13,340 bases of DNA, from contig CABMIA010000064.1 in the NCBI GenBank assembly GCA_902386085.1, positions 1-13,340 on the forward strand. Direction: 5' to 3'. The position numbers and the translations under genes were made by a program. Within the stretch, counting starts at the first letter, position 1, and each line of letters begins with the position of its first letter. Under the pieces are notes generated by a model. That model was not told the origin of the DNA. It worked only from the letters and a program-made list of their open reading frames with translations, and searched no databases. Source of the DNA: an uncultured archaeon (GTDB lineage: Archaea; Halobacteriota; Methanosarcinia; Methanosarcinales; Methanoperedenaceae). Below, piece after piece: positions 7,389-13,340 of the stretch.

Positions 7389-7505
7389 CTTATCGAAAAT
7401 ATTTTATTATAAGTTTATAACTATATTGTTTTTGGAAATTGCTTAATCCATCAAGCTATCCCGCAGCCTGCTTCCTGGCGAGTGTTGCCTTTTATTTCAG
7501 CTCTC

Positions 7506-7730
7506 TCATTCCTCTATCCCACTTATAATGACCTTCCCATCATCGAATGACGCAAATAGCCGATTTCCCATCTTTTTAGCAATATCTTCAGGAAGTACAA
7601 TTGTCAAAATATTATTCTCCCGTTCTATTCTGTAAACAAACTTTGCATGCAGTCCTTCCGGTGCTTCTACCCATTCATCTTCCGGGAGCGATTCTAAATC
7701 TTCTACGCTTTCGATTCTTGCTTTTCGCAT
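7506..7730 (-). CDS. Putative antitoxin partner, weakly AbrB-like
   Basis: The 74-aa product follows the BrnT-like gene by 7 bp, in the usual toxin-then-antitoxin order of brnTA modules. It is not recognisable as BrnA, as no ribbon-helix-helix pattern is visible. The acidic N-terminal half (about 1-30, RIESVEDLESLPEDEW) is followed by a compact region at about 33-72. There, NILTIVLPEDIAKKMG and then FDDGKVIISG resemble the swapped-hairpin AbrB/MazE pattern (beta strand, LP-x-x-I/A-x-x-x-G, beta strand). Antitoxin status is therefore inferred from position and this weak resemblance. A GGGGA about 14 nt upstream of the start, inside the end of the toxin gene, may be its ribosome site. The coding sequence is AT-rich, like its partner. 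Confidence 0.65.
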   Translation of the reverse strand: MRKARIESVEDLESLPEDEWVEAPEGLHAKFVYRIERENNILTIVLPEDIAKKMGNRLFASFDDGKVIISGIEE

Positions 7731-7737
7731 ACTTATA

Positions 7738-8013
7738 TTATTTTCCCCGTTTCGTATATAACTTCTTCTCAGTCCATGTTGCGTCTCTTGCAGTGATCAC
7801 TTTGTATTTATCTCCATCAAATTTCAAAACTACGAACAAAATCCTTCCATAGGATTCTCCTATCACTTCTTTTAACTTTTCTCCATTCCTTGAAGTATTC
7901 CGTATCAGGATTGCCCCATTTATAGCTCTCTCAATATCCTTTTCAGATACATTATGTTTGGATATATGGTTCAATGAATTAAAGTCCCACTCAATTAAAA
8001 TCTCACGTTTCAT
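7738..8013 (-). CDS. BrnT-like toxin of the RelE fold
   Basis: The 91-aa product has the BrnT layout. It starts with IEWDFNSLNHISKHNVSEKD (the WD-x-N-x2-H-x2-KH-x-VS signature), then a helix with ERAINGA, a strand pair ending GRILFVVLKF, and the C-terminal KVITARDATWTEKKLY that corresponds to the family's ISAR-x-AT-x-x-E-x-x-x-Y. BrnT proteins are RelE-like ribonucleases that inhibit translation and are neutralised by the product of the adjacent gene. The length (about 90 aa) is normal. Here the next gene encodes a different, possibly AbrB-like protein instead of BrnA. The gene lies about 45 bp downstream of the decayed copy B leader, whose promoter may now drive it. No clear Shine-Dalgarno precedes the ATG. 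Confidence 0.82.
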   Translation of the reverse strand: MKREILIEWDFNSLNHISKHNVSEKDIERAINGAILIRNTSRNGEKLKEVIGESYGRILFVVLKFDGDKYKVITARDATWTEKKLYTKRGK

Positions 8014-8058
8014 AATTGCTTGTTCGCAGGCTCATAGTGAGAGGAAATAATCATATAA

Positions 8059-8130
8059 TCAGCACACACCGTTATCCAACATTATCGACTCCGCCCCCGC
8101 CCGCCCTCTGCAAATATAATTAGACTCCAT
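8059..8130 (-). pseudogene. Truncated remnant of a second surface-protein gene
   Basis: Copy B keeps an ATG at 8130 and the first codons (MESNYIC, then RGR) of the gene at 7308, then runs to a TGA at 8059-8061 after 23 codons. The sequence after codon 10 matches the intact gene again near its signal-peptide end (GGGCGGGGGCGG, then an ATAA stretch). This fits an internal deletion between two GGGCG-rich stretches that removed most of the signal peptide. It is too short to encode a product and lies directly before the BrnT-like gene. Confidence 0.6.
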
Positions 8131-8276
8131 TTTTCACACCACACCTGATGCTCCGGCACATCTCCAAACGGGAGCACAATCACCCAGCGTGCGCCTGATG
8201 TGTATAAAAGTTTTTCGAAATATTTTTATTATAATTTCATGACTATATTATTCTTGGAAATTGCTTAATCCATCAA
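8101..8276 (-). repeat. Direct repeat copy B: promoter and leader of decayed surface-protein gene
   Basis: This is the partner of 7279-7454 (offset 822 bp, about 89% identity). It retains the TATA-like box (8203-8210), the leader inverted repeat (8149-8176) and the start codon. The match stops at 8276, within the last codons of the small HTH ORF on the same strand. The repeat pair brackets the toxin-antitoxin-like genes. Confidence 0.85.
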
Positions 8277-8405
8277 AAATGGAATACCTCGCCGGGAAAT
8301 GTATTTTGCCATTTGCTGTATTGAAACCCCGGCGAACTCGGCCGCACGGCACAGGGAAAATTCATCGTCATTATATTTCTTCATTGCAATTTTCATGCGT
8401 ACCAT
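8265..8405 (-). CDS. Small UPF0175-like HTH protein, possibly a truncated antitoxin
   Basis: A 46-aa frame runs from ATG 8405 to TAA 8265-8267. Its centre, KYNDDEFSLCRAAEFAGVS, then a QQM helix and SRRGIPF, matches the helix-turn-helix half of UPF0175 antitoxins (Y-x-x-G-x-ISLGKAAELAG-x-S, then a helix ending ERGIPI). The ribbon-helix-helix N-terminus of full-length UPF0175 proteins is absent, because an in-frame TAG lies two codons before the ATG. The C-terminal tail is also short. It may be a remnant or a genuine mini-regulator. It is divergent from archease with a 35-bp gap, and its last codons overlap direct repeat copy B. No PIN-type toxin partner is visible. Confidence 0.5.
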   Translation of the reverse strand: MVRMKIAMKKYNDDEFSLCRAAEFAGVSIQQMAKYISRRGIPFLMD

Positions 8406-8440
8406 AAACTATTCGTTAAGCGCAGATATAATATAAAAAT

Positions 8441-8866
8441 ATGGCATTCAGATATCTTGAAGACGTTGCAACCGCAGACGCGGCCTTCGAGGTTGAGGGA
8501 AGGAACCTTGAAGAGCTGTACCGGGATGCTGCGATCGATACCTTTCAGGTAATGGTTGACACAAAAACCGTGGAGCCAGCAGCAACAAGAGAAATAGAGC
8601 TGAAAAACGAATCAGTCGAAGGTCTGCTTTTTGACTGGCTCTCTGAGCTTGTTTACCTGAAGGATGCCGAGGCTGTCCTTTTCAGCAGGTTTGAAGTGAC
8701 GGTCAGGAAAAATGAAGCTTACGAGCTCAGGGCAAGAGTATCTGGTGAAAATATCAACCAGGAAAAACATATGCTGAGATCGGATGTAAAAGCGGTTACA
8801 TATCACCTGTATGAAGTGAAAAAAACAGGGAAAGCGTGGACTGCCAGGGTTGTCCTGGACATTTAA
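8441..8866 (+). CDS. Archease (RtcB tRNA ligase activator)
   Basis: Archease promotes turnover and guanylylation of the RNA ligase RtcB, which joins tRNA halves after intron removal in archaea. The 141-aa product has the usual family length. Visible signatures are ATADAAFEVEGRNLEELY near the N-terminus, then LLFDWLSELVYLKD (about 63-76), FSRFEV, RARVSGE, and VKAVTYHLYEV (about 117-127), and the C-terminal VVLDI. The acidic metal-binding residues expected in ATAD, in the SGE/VKAVTYH region and in the final D-I are present. The histidine of the more common HTAD motif is replaced by alanine. AT-rich TATAATATAAAAAT lies immediately before the ATG, and no Shine-Dalgarno is visible. No rtcB is present in the window. 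The gene converges on the Tyr/Thr-repeat protein with a 20-bp gap. Confidence 0.92.
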   Translation: MAFRYLEDVATADAAFEVEGRNLEELYRDAAIDTFQVMVDTKTVEPAATREIELKNESVEGLLFDWLSELVYLKDAEAVLFSRFEVTVRKNEAYELRARVSGENINQEKHMLRSDVKAVTYHLYEVKKTGKAWTARVVLDI

Positions 8867-8886
8867 GATATCCTGTATGGATGGAT

Positions 8887-9462
8887 TTACAGCATTTGTA
8901 AGATCCTTTGGAACAGAGACAGCCTGACTTCCTTTATTTTCGTTACTTCACGGGATCTCTGGATACTGCGATATTTTGTCAAGGTTGTCTGCCTGGTTTC
9001 ATTTCTGTATTTCGTAATTTCTTTGGCAGGCGGCGATATTGCATATGTGAACTGCAGGACAGTATCGTTGAAACCGGCTCTAACGGTTCTTGTTTCTCCA
9101 GCTGGTATATAATACCCTGAAACTGGCATTTCGGTGATTATAGGGATCCCTTCGCCAGGAACCGTAGCATAAAAATCAATATCAAAATATCCGTTTTCCG
9201 TATCTGTATTCTTTATCGTGACCCATATATCGGAACCGCGACCCGTGTTCGTGTTCCCGGTATCAACTACTGTGTAATTAACAGATACATTTTCTACATA
9301 CGGTTCCTGCACCGTGTAATTGTAGAACTGTATGTCAGTATAAGGCTGCGTCTCAGTATAATATTCAGTATCCGTATAGGGCTCGGATGTAGTAAAGGGC
9401 ATGTTTATAAGTAAAAGGAAAATAAGTGCTGCAGCAACTTTTTTCTTATCGCTCTTTTTCAT
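8887..9462 (-). CDS. Secreted Tyr/Thr-repeat protein downstream of the cytochrome
   Basis: The 191-aa product has a Lys-rich start and hydrophobic signal (about residues 1-26). A short-period Tyr/Thr repeat follows (about 28-55: PYTDTEYYTETQPYTDIQFY, then YTVQEPY). A beta-rich domain with several Asn-x-Thr sequons comes next (about 56-136, including IWVTIKNTDTENGYFDIDFY). The Arg/Lys-rich C-terminal region (about 137-191) carries its own repeat (TKYRNET, TKYRSIQ, TKIKEV) and ends in a hydrophobic FQRILQML. The gene begins 18 bp after the end of the cytochrome reading frame and is probably co-transcribed. I know no function for it. A surface accessory to the cytochrome is inferred from operon position only. 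The Shine-Dalgarno is weak. Confidence 0.78.
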   Translation of the reverse strand: MKKSDKKKVAAALIFLLLINMPFTTSEPYTDTEYYTETQPYTDIQFYNYTVQEPYVENVSVNYTVVDTGNTNTGRGSDIWVTIKNTDTENGYFDIDFYATVPGEGIPIITEMPVSGYYIPAGETRTVRAGFNDTVLQFTYAISPPAKEITKYRNETRQTTLTKYRSIQRSREVTKIKEVRLSLFQRILQML

Positions 9463-9480
9463 ATTTTCTTTTTGCCCGTT

Positions 9481-9939
9481 TCATGGATACGTCTTGTCAG
9501 GATATGTGTGGCAGTAGTTACAGTCGTAAGTCTTATTGTAACCGTATGTGTTTACGGAATTGCTGTACAGCGTCGGGTCGTGACATATCGTGCAGTCAGT
9601 TATATTTACGACCGATGTCCCATTTACTTTATAGTTGTATGGATCACTTGTAATGTCATGCCTGTCCCTTTCTGACTGATTCTGCTGAATTGCATGGCAG
9701 TCCTCGCATGCCTTCCTTGCCCCGACGTTCTTATGCCCCCTGGTATGGCAGTTCTGGCATTCCAGTGAACCGTGGGGACTTGCACTGAACATCGTAGAAT
9801 TCACGTACCTGTCAGGCCTTATCGTCTTGTTAAATGCTTCGAACGAATAATGGCAGGCAGTACACGTCCCCCACGTTATGTTATGCGCAAGTGCTGTCAT
9901 GTTATCCCCTGAAGAAATGTTTGTTCCATGGCAGAGCCT
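9481..9939 (-). pseudogene. C-terminal, five-heme portion of the cytochrome beyond an in-frame TGA
   Basis: After the TGA at 9940-9942 the cytochrome frame stays open for 152 codons to a TGA at 9481-9483. It begins RLCHGTNISSGDN, then has five intact heme motifs: CTACH, CQNCH, CEDCH, CTICH and CNYCH, the last near the C-terminus (YPDKTYP). An ATG at 9900 has a GGGG stretch 6-9 nt upstream, so internal initiation is conceivable. The resulting 139-aa product would lack a signal peptide, so export and heme attachment would fail. The region is best read as the original end of the cytochrome. It is either cut off by a nonsense mutation or sequencing error, or made by readthrough. Confidence 0.75.
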
Positions 9940-9942
9940 TCA
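9940..9942 (-). other. In-frame TGA at the first Cys position of a heme motif
   Basis: On the minus strand the codons read GAT GCG ACG TGA AGG CTC TGC CAT, giving Asp-Ala-Thr-stop-Arg-Leu-Cys-His. If the TGA were TGC or TGT, this would be a perfect CRLCH heme c motif in line with the spacing of its neighbours. Both flanks are in the same frame, and motifs continue downstream. A single base therefore separates this from an uninterrupted cytochrome. Confidence 0.9.
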
Positions 9943-12900
9943 CGTCGCATCGCTGTAATCTGTCAGGGAGTGATTGTAATAGCGCGGGAAACTATAGGGG
10001 GCATAAGTACCGTTTGTGATCTCTGGCGGGACAGCAAGCCCGGCAGAGACAAAAGATGCGCTCATATTGCCATAGGTTTCTTCACCGCTTGAATATCCGC
10101 TGTAATGACAGCCTGAGCACCAGTTCCCGGATGAGATGGTCGAGTTGACTGTATTATTGCCTTTCCAGTTTGCCAGCCTCCCCAGTGCTGTCGCATTGTG
10201 TTTGGTATCGTTATGGCAGTATATGCATGCTGTTACCATATTGCTGGAATTCCAGTAACGACCTGAAGTCCAGAGGGAACCGTTAGAGGCCTTATCGCTG
10301 TGTGCTGGAGAAAGTGGGATCTTGGGCGGATATCGCAGGATTGTTGAGTCCACATCCGTTGTCGTGTGACAGGTGAGACAGTTTACAGCGGATGAATTGC
10401 TGGTGTTAAAACTATTATTGGTTTGCAGGTATGTCATCGGATGGATGGACCTGGAGTTGTTCAGGTGACATTCGGTGCAATTTACAGAATTGTTATGCAT
10501 TGCCCTGACGCCTGTAGTCATGTTACTGAAATTGGTGCTGCCATTACCGTTATCCCCATGGCAGCCCAGGCAGAAACTGGAATTGGGTAATGTCAGGTTC
10601 GGCTTGGTGAGTGTGGCATTGTGTATCCAGCCTGTATTGTGACATTGCTGTGAAGTGCATCCCGGATTTGATGCGTTATAACGCAGGCTGTGGTTGGATA
10701 TACTGGAGTTGTAAGCCGGGTCTGCCATATTTACTGCAAATGCGCTGCTGGCGTTCTGGTGGCAGTAGCTGCAATTGTCCGCCATTCCTGAATTGAGGAT
10801 GCGTAGATCATTCCTGGGCCTGCCGTAATGATAGAAGCTTGTATTGCCGCCTGTGGGTCCTATCCCGTCCCCGGCGAACAGGCCGTAATCCGGGTCGGTG
10901 TTGGGGATGATCATCTCGCTTACGTTCTCGTGGCATTGTATGCAGGAAGCGATGTCGCTTGTCTTGTTATCCAGGGCACGGATGCTTGTCCCGTTCCTGT
11001 AATGATTGCTTACTATCGGGGCATTGTACGCACCTGAATTATTCCCGCCCGCAAGGTGGCAGTCCGTGCAGATGTAGGGCGTGTCTCTCCTGTCCGGATG
11101 CGAGTTATTGGCGACTACAGTCCCGCTTGAGTTGTGGCATGCCCAGCAGCTTGCGTTTATTCCATAGCCAGAGGCATTGTTGCTGTTCATGCTGGCGTGA
11201 ACTCCCATCGAGAAGCTGGCGCCGTCTATAAAATGAATGTTGCTGAAGTTGCGCGGATTTGTGGTATTATGACATCCCAGACAGGCCGGACCTCCGGGTT
11301 TTAATATCCTGTGCGGATCGCTCCCGTGACATGAGGTGCACCTGTCCCCCCCGTCATGGCTTATGCCTGTGTGGCAGCTTTTGCAATCCTTGTTTTCAAG
11401 TGTGAGGGTCTTAACATCATGTTCACGGTTATGGCACAGGCCGCAGGGTACGGTCTGCTGTGTAGAATGGGTAGTGTTCTCTATGGAGTCCGGAACCGAG
11501 GTGAGGTTTGAACCCGGTCTTGGATGACATGTCGGGCAGCTCGGTTTTGTGATCATGGATGTCAGGGTACCGTGGCAGTTGCCGCACGCCTGGCCTGCGT
11601 GTTTATCGATGCCGTAGCGCGGCGAAAGATAGCTGTTGTTCGTTGTTATATCATTGTGACAGTTCTCGCAGACCAGGGGCCGGGATAAATGGCAACTGCT
11701 GCATGAATTGTTCTGCGGATGCGTTACCCAGAACGGAGGACCGTATAATGAATGACAGGATGTACATTCTGTTGTATAATCCACATACCATCCTGCACCG
11801 CCGTAAGGATCAGGATGGAAGGTATGTACATACGTAGGGTCCTGGTGCTTCGGATGCAAATATTCGGCTGTGAAATTCGAGGGATAATTATTCACATGGC
11901 AGTTGGCGCAAGCCCATTTGAGAACACTGAATTCACCTGCGAACGGGTAGCCCGTGATACTTACGATATATTTTCCTTCATCCAGATAATCCGGCAGCGT
12001 GAAATTGTTAAAATAAGGGCCAGCACCGCTTAGATTTGCCCTGCCCATCTCGGTGCCTGCGCTGTTATAAATAACAGCCTCAGGTGAAAGTCCTGGAATA
12101 TACCGCCCGTTGCCGTTCCTTGGTACTGCTGAGATATTAACTGTACGGAAGTTTGCTGGTGAACCCGTCCATCCCGCAGGGCTGACCATGTATTCAGCCG
12201 GGCTTGTCCAGGCGCCTGGCATGAGAGTTGTAAAATTACCTGCCGAAGTTGAAATGGATGAGCCGGAATACCAACTCTGCGGCTTATAATAATACGTGGC
12301 GTTTGCCTGGAGGCCCGACAGCCTGATATTCACGTTAATGGTGCCGTTGCTCCAGGCGCTCCAGTTCCCGTTTGTGAAATTATTAACATCCGCCTCGTTC
12401 AAACCATAGTAAACCCGGTTATCGCTCTGGACATCGTTATTCCATGAGATGAACGAACCTGTCGAGGTAACGGAAGAAGCATTAAGATTGGTAATTGCAC
12501 CGATATTTACCTGGTTATTTACTTTCAGTTCGACATAGTTGGTGTTCAGGGAACGATGAATTTCCTCACTTCCGTTTCCCGGGATTCTTTCCGCAGGTTC
12601 GCCCGGGATAAATCCATAACGAGACAGGAAATTATGGAGTGTTTCAATTCCGGTGTCGATTTCCTTACCCGTTGCATCGTAACAATAATTCCTGCCTTTC
12701 TCGCAAATCCTGGTATTCCATTCCTTTAGATATTCCAGGTGTTCCTTATCATACGGATAATTCTCAACTGATGTATTATACGGGTACCTGCTCATCCCGT
12801 GAAATGGCAGCGGGCCAAGGGTGTCCCTTAAAAAAGTCCCGTCAACAGTTTTCTTTATTGAATAATAGACATCGGCATACAGGAAAAACTTTCTCCTGCT

Positions 12901-13340
12901 GCCTGCTTTTTCAACCATCGCAGGAAATTCAAGCTTCAGTTCATCACCGTGTCTCATTATAACAAACCTGTCATCTGCTTCCCCAAGGAGCGGAAGGACA
13001 TTTCCGTATTTTGTAAAATTGCCGTAGAAATAGGATGCCAGGGAGTCCCTGTTTATCGTGTCGCTTGCATGGAGCCTGTGTTCCAGGTTCGGATAAATGT
13101 ACGAATCCGAGCCTCCATGGTGCAGGTCGGCATATGAGGGTTTGAGTATTTTCACTTCAACTGGTACAGGCCTGGAATCATCGAGTTCGATCTTATCCAG
13201 TACCATTGTGGCGAATTTCGAGTATGCAGGATGTATTATTATCCTGCGATCGTCTGTAAGCCAGATATTTGAGATGTTAAATACGGTCGGTTTCAGGTCA
13301 CCTGCCAGCCTCCCGAATTCCTTTACCTTCTCCCACTTTC
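9940..13340 (-). CDS. Giant extracellular-type multiheme c cytochrome, 5' end beyond window
   Basis: The frame is open to the right edge, so the true start lies outside. The ATG at 13206 is internal, with 44 further in-frame codons upstream. Counting from that Met, residues 1-170 include RFVIMRHGDELKLEF, FFLYADVYYSIKK and PLPFHGMSRYPY (132-143). These resemble the segment found near the end of FG-GAP/ASPIC (UnbV) proteins. Residues 236-328 look like a fibronectin-III domain (ITNLNASSVTSTG to NFTTLMP), and 331-430 form another beta domain. From residue 433 to the TGA there are 19 CxxCH motifs and one CX4CH. Five more CxxCH follow the TGA. Asn-x-Ser/Thr sites are very common. Such cytochromes carry electrons across the cell envelope in ANME archaea. 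No membrane anchor is seen. It probably forms an operon with the Tyr/Thr-repeat protein. Confidence 0.9.
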   Translation of the reverse strand, partial: KWEKVKEFGRLAGDLKPTVFNISNIWLTDDRRIIIHPAYSKFATMVLDKIELDDSRPVPVEVKILKPSYADLHHGGSDSYIYPNLEHRLHASDTINRDSLASYFYGNFTKYGNVLPLLGEADDRFVIMRHGDELKLEFPAMVEKAGSRRKFFLYADVYYSIKKTVDGTFLRDTLGPLPFHGMSRYPYNTSVENYPYDKEHLEYLKEWNTRICEKGRNYCYDATGKEIDTGIETLHNFLSRYGFIPGEPAERIPGNGSEEIHRSLNTNYVELKVNNQVNIGAITNLNASSVTSTGSFISWNNDVQSDNRVYYGLNEADVNNFTNGNWSAWSNGTINVNIRLSGLQANATYYYKPQSWYSGSSISTSAGNFTTLMPGAWTSPAEYMVSPAGWTGSPANFRTVNISAVPRNGNGRYIPGLSPEAVIYNSAGTEMGRANLSGAGPYFNNFTLPDYLDEGKYIVSITGYPFAGEFSVLKWACANCHVNNYPSNFTAEYLHPKHQDPTYVHTFHPDPYGGAGWYVDYTTECTSCHSLYGPPFWVTHPQNNSCSSCHLSRPLVCENCHNDITTNNSYLSPRYGIDKHAGQACGNCHGTLTSMITKPSCPTCHPRPGSNLTSVPDSIENTTHSTQQTVPCGLCHNREHDVKTLTLENKDCKSCHTGISHDGGDRCTSCHGSDPHRILKPGGPACLGCHNTTNPRNFSNIHFIDGASFSMGVHASMNSNNASGYGINASCWACHNSSGTVVANNSHPDRRDTPYICTDCHLAGGNNSGAYNAPIVSNHYRNGTSIRALDNKTSDIASCIQCHENVSEMIIPNTDPDYGLFAGDGIGPTGGNTSFYHYGRPRNDLRILNSGMADNCSYCHQNASSAFAVNMADPAYNSSISNHSLRYNASNPGCTSQQCHNTGWIHNATLTKPNLTLPNSSFCLGCHGDNGNGSTNFSNMTTGVRAMHNNSVNCTECHLNNSRSIHPMTYLQTNNSFNTSNSSAVNCLTCHTTTDVDSTILRYPPKIPLSPAHSDKASNGSLWTSGRYWNSSNMVTACIYCHNDTKHNATALGRLANWKGNNTVNSTISSGNWCSGCHYSGYSSGEETYGNMSASFVSAGLAVPPEITNGTYAPYSFPRYYNHSLTDYSDAT
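10639..10659 (-). other. Atypical CX4CH heme-binding motif
   Basis: The codons at residues 850-856 (counted from 13206) read Cys-Thr-Ser-Gln-Gln-Cys-His, in the context NPGCTSQQCHNTGW. It takes the place of a CxxCH in an otherwise regular series. CX4CH sites attach heme c in some tetraheme c3 cytochromes, so this one is probably functional. Confidence 0.7.

Larger units (their letters stand above)
7279..7454 (-). repeat. Direct repeat copy A: promoter, leader and start of surface-protein gene
   Basis: This segment matches 8101-8276 at a constant offset of 822 bp with no net indels. I count about 19 differences over 174 positions (about 89% identity). On the minus strand it reads as an AT-rich promoter zone, a roughly 50-nt leader and the first eight or so codons of the 5956-7308 gene. 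This copy drives the intact gene. Confidence 0.85.

Noticed and set aside
7601..7852. 83-codon plus-strand frame across the toxin-antitoxin-like pair
   Set aside because: It overlaps both minus-strand genes, which have better-supported products. The Leu/Phe/Tyr-rich translation looks like a shadow.
7279..8276. Insertion sequence or CRISPR as explanation of the repeated segment
   Set aside because: There are only two copies, no transposase, no terminal inverted repeats and no spacer pattern. The repeat content is the start of a known neighbouring gene.
9940..9942. Selenocysteine insertion at the cytochrome TGA
   Set aside because: Archaeal selenocysteine use is known mainly from Methanococcales, Methanopyrales and some Asgard lineages. 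I see no SECIS-like element, and a selenocysteine in a heme-attachment motif would be unprecedented to my knowledge. Mutation or sequencing error is simpler.
10611..12962. Several plus-strand Cys-rich frames over the cytochrome
   Set aside because: Their Cys content comes from reading the complement of CxxCH codons (GCA-containing). They have no independent features.

Overview
The window looks archaeal, most likely from a methanotrophic or methanogenic member of the Methanosarcinales, with a Candidatus Methanoperedens (ANME-2d)-like genome as best guess. The reasons are a methanofuran-biosynthesis gene (mfnB), an archease, an archaeal scpA-scpB pair, TATA-type AT-rich promoters, and several secreted Asn/Thr-rich surface proteins beside a very large extracellular-type multiheme c cytochrome. 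This assignment is inferred from gene content and recalled family sequences; no database search was possible.

Layout. 1-1367: an AT-rich orphan membrane protein (+), converging on mfnB (-, 1368-2066). 2067-2612: a long intergenic stretch with a possible 43-codon hydrophobic ORF and three A-tracts spaced exactly 30 bp apart. 2613-3905: a secreted protein with two 330-bp tandem repeats and an 80-residue Asp/Lys/Asn tail. 4149-5938: the scpA-scpB operon (ATGA overlap), with a long C-terminal extension on ScpB. 5956-7308 (-): a secreted surface protein ending in a duplicated TT-x-x-LL-x-x-AD-x-W motif.

7279-8405 is a small, rearranged toxin-antitoxin-like island on the minus strand. It holds a BrnT-like toxin gene and a possible AbrB-like partner. 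Two diverged direct copies (about 89% identical, offset 822 bp) of the promoter, leader and first codons of the surface-protein gene flank them. The upstream copy keeps only a decayed 23-codon remnant. A 46-codon UPF0175-like HTH ORF lies next to it and overlaps the end of that copy. 8441-8866 (+) is the archease.

8887-13340 (-) is a likely extracellular electron-transfer locus. A giant cytochrome gene enters from beyond the right edge and carries an ASPIC/FG-GAP-like tail domain, a fibronectin-III-like domain and then a long heme-binding region. A short Tyr/Thr-repeat secreted protein follows it by 18 bp. The cytochrome frame is interrupted by one TGA that falls exactly on the first cysteine of a CxxCH heme motif. 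The same frame continues for 152 more codons and five more heme motifs. In total the frame holds 24 intact CxxCH motifs, one CX4CH and the one hit by TGA. This interruption, and the promoter duplication around the toxin-antitoxin pair, are the two most interesting observations here.
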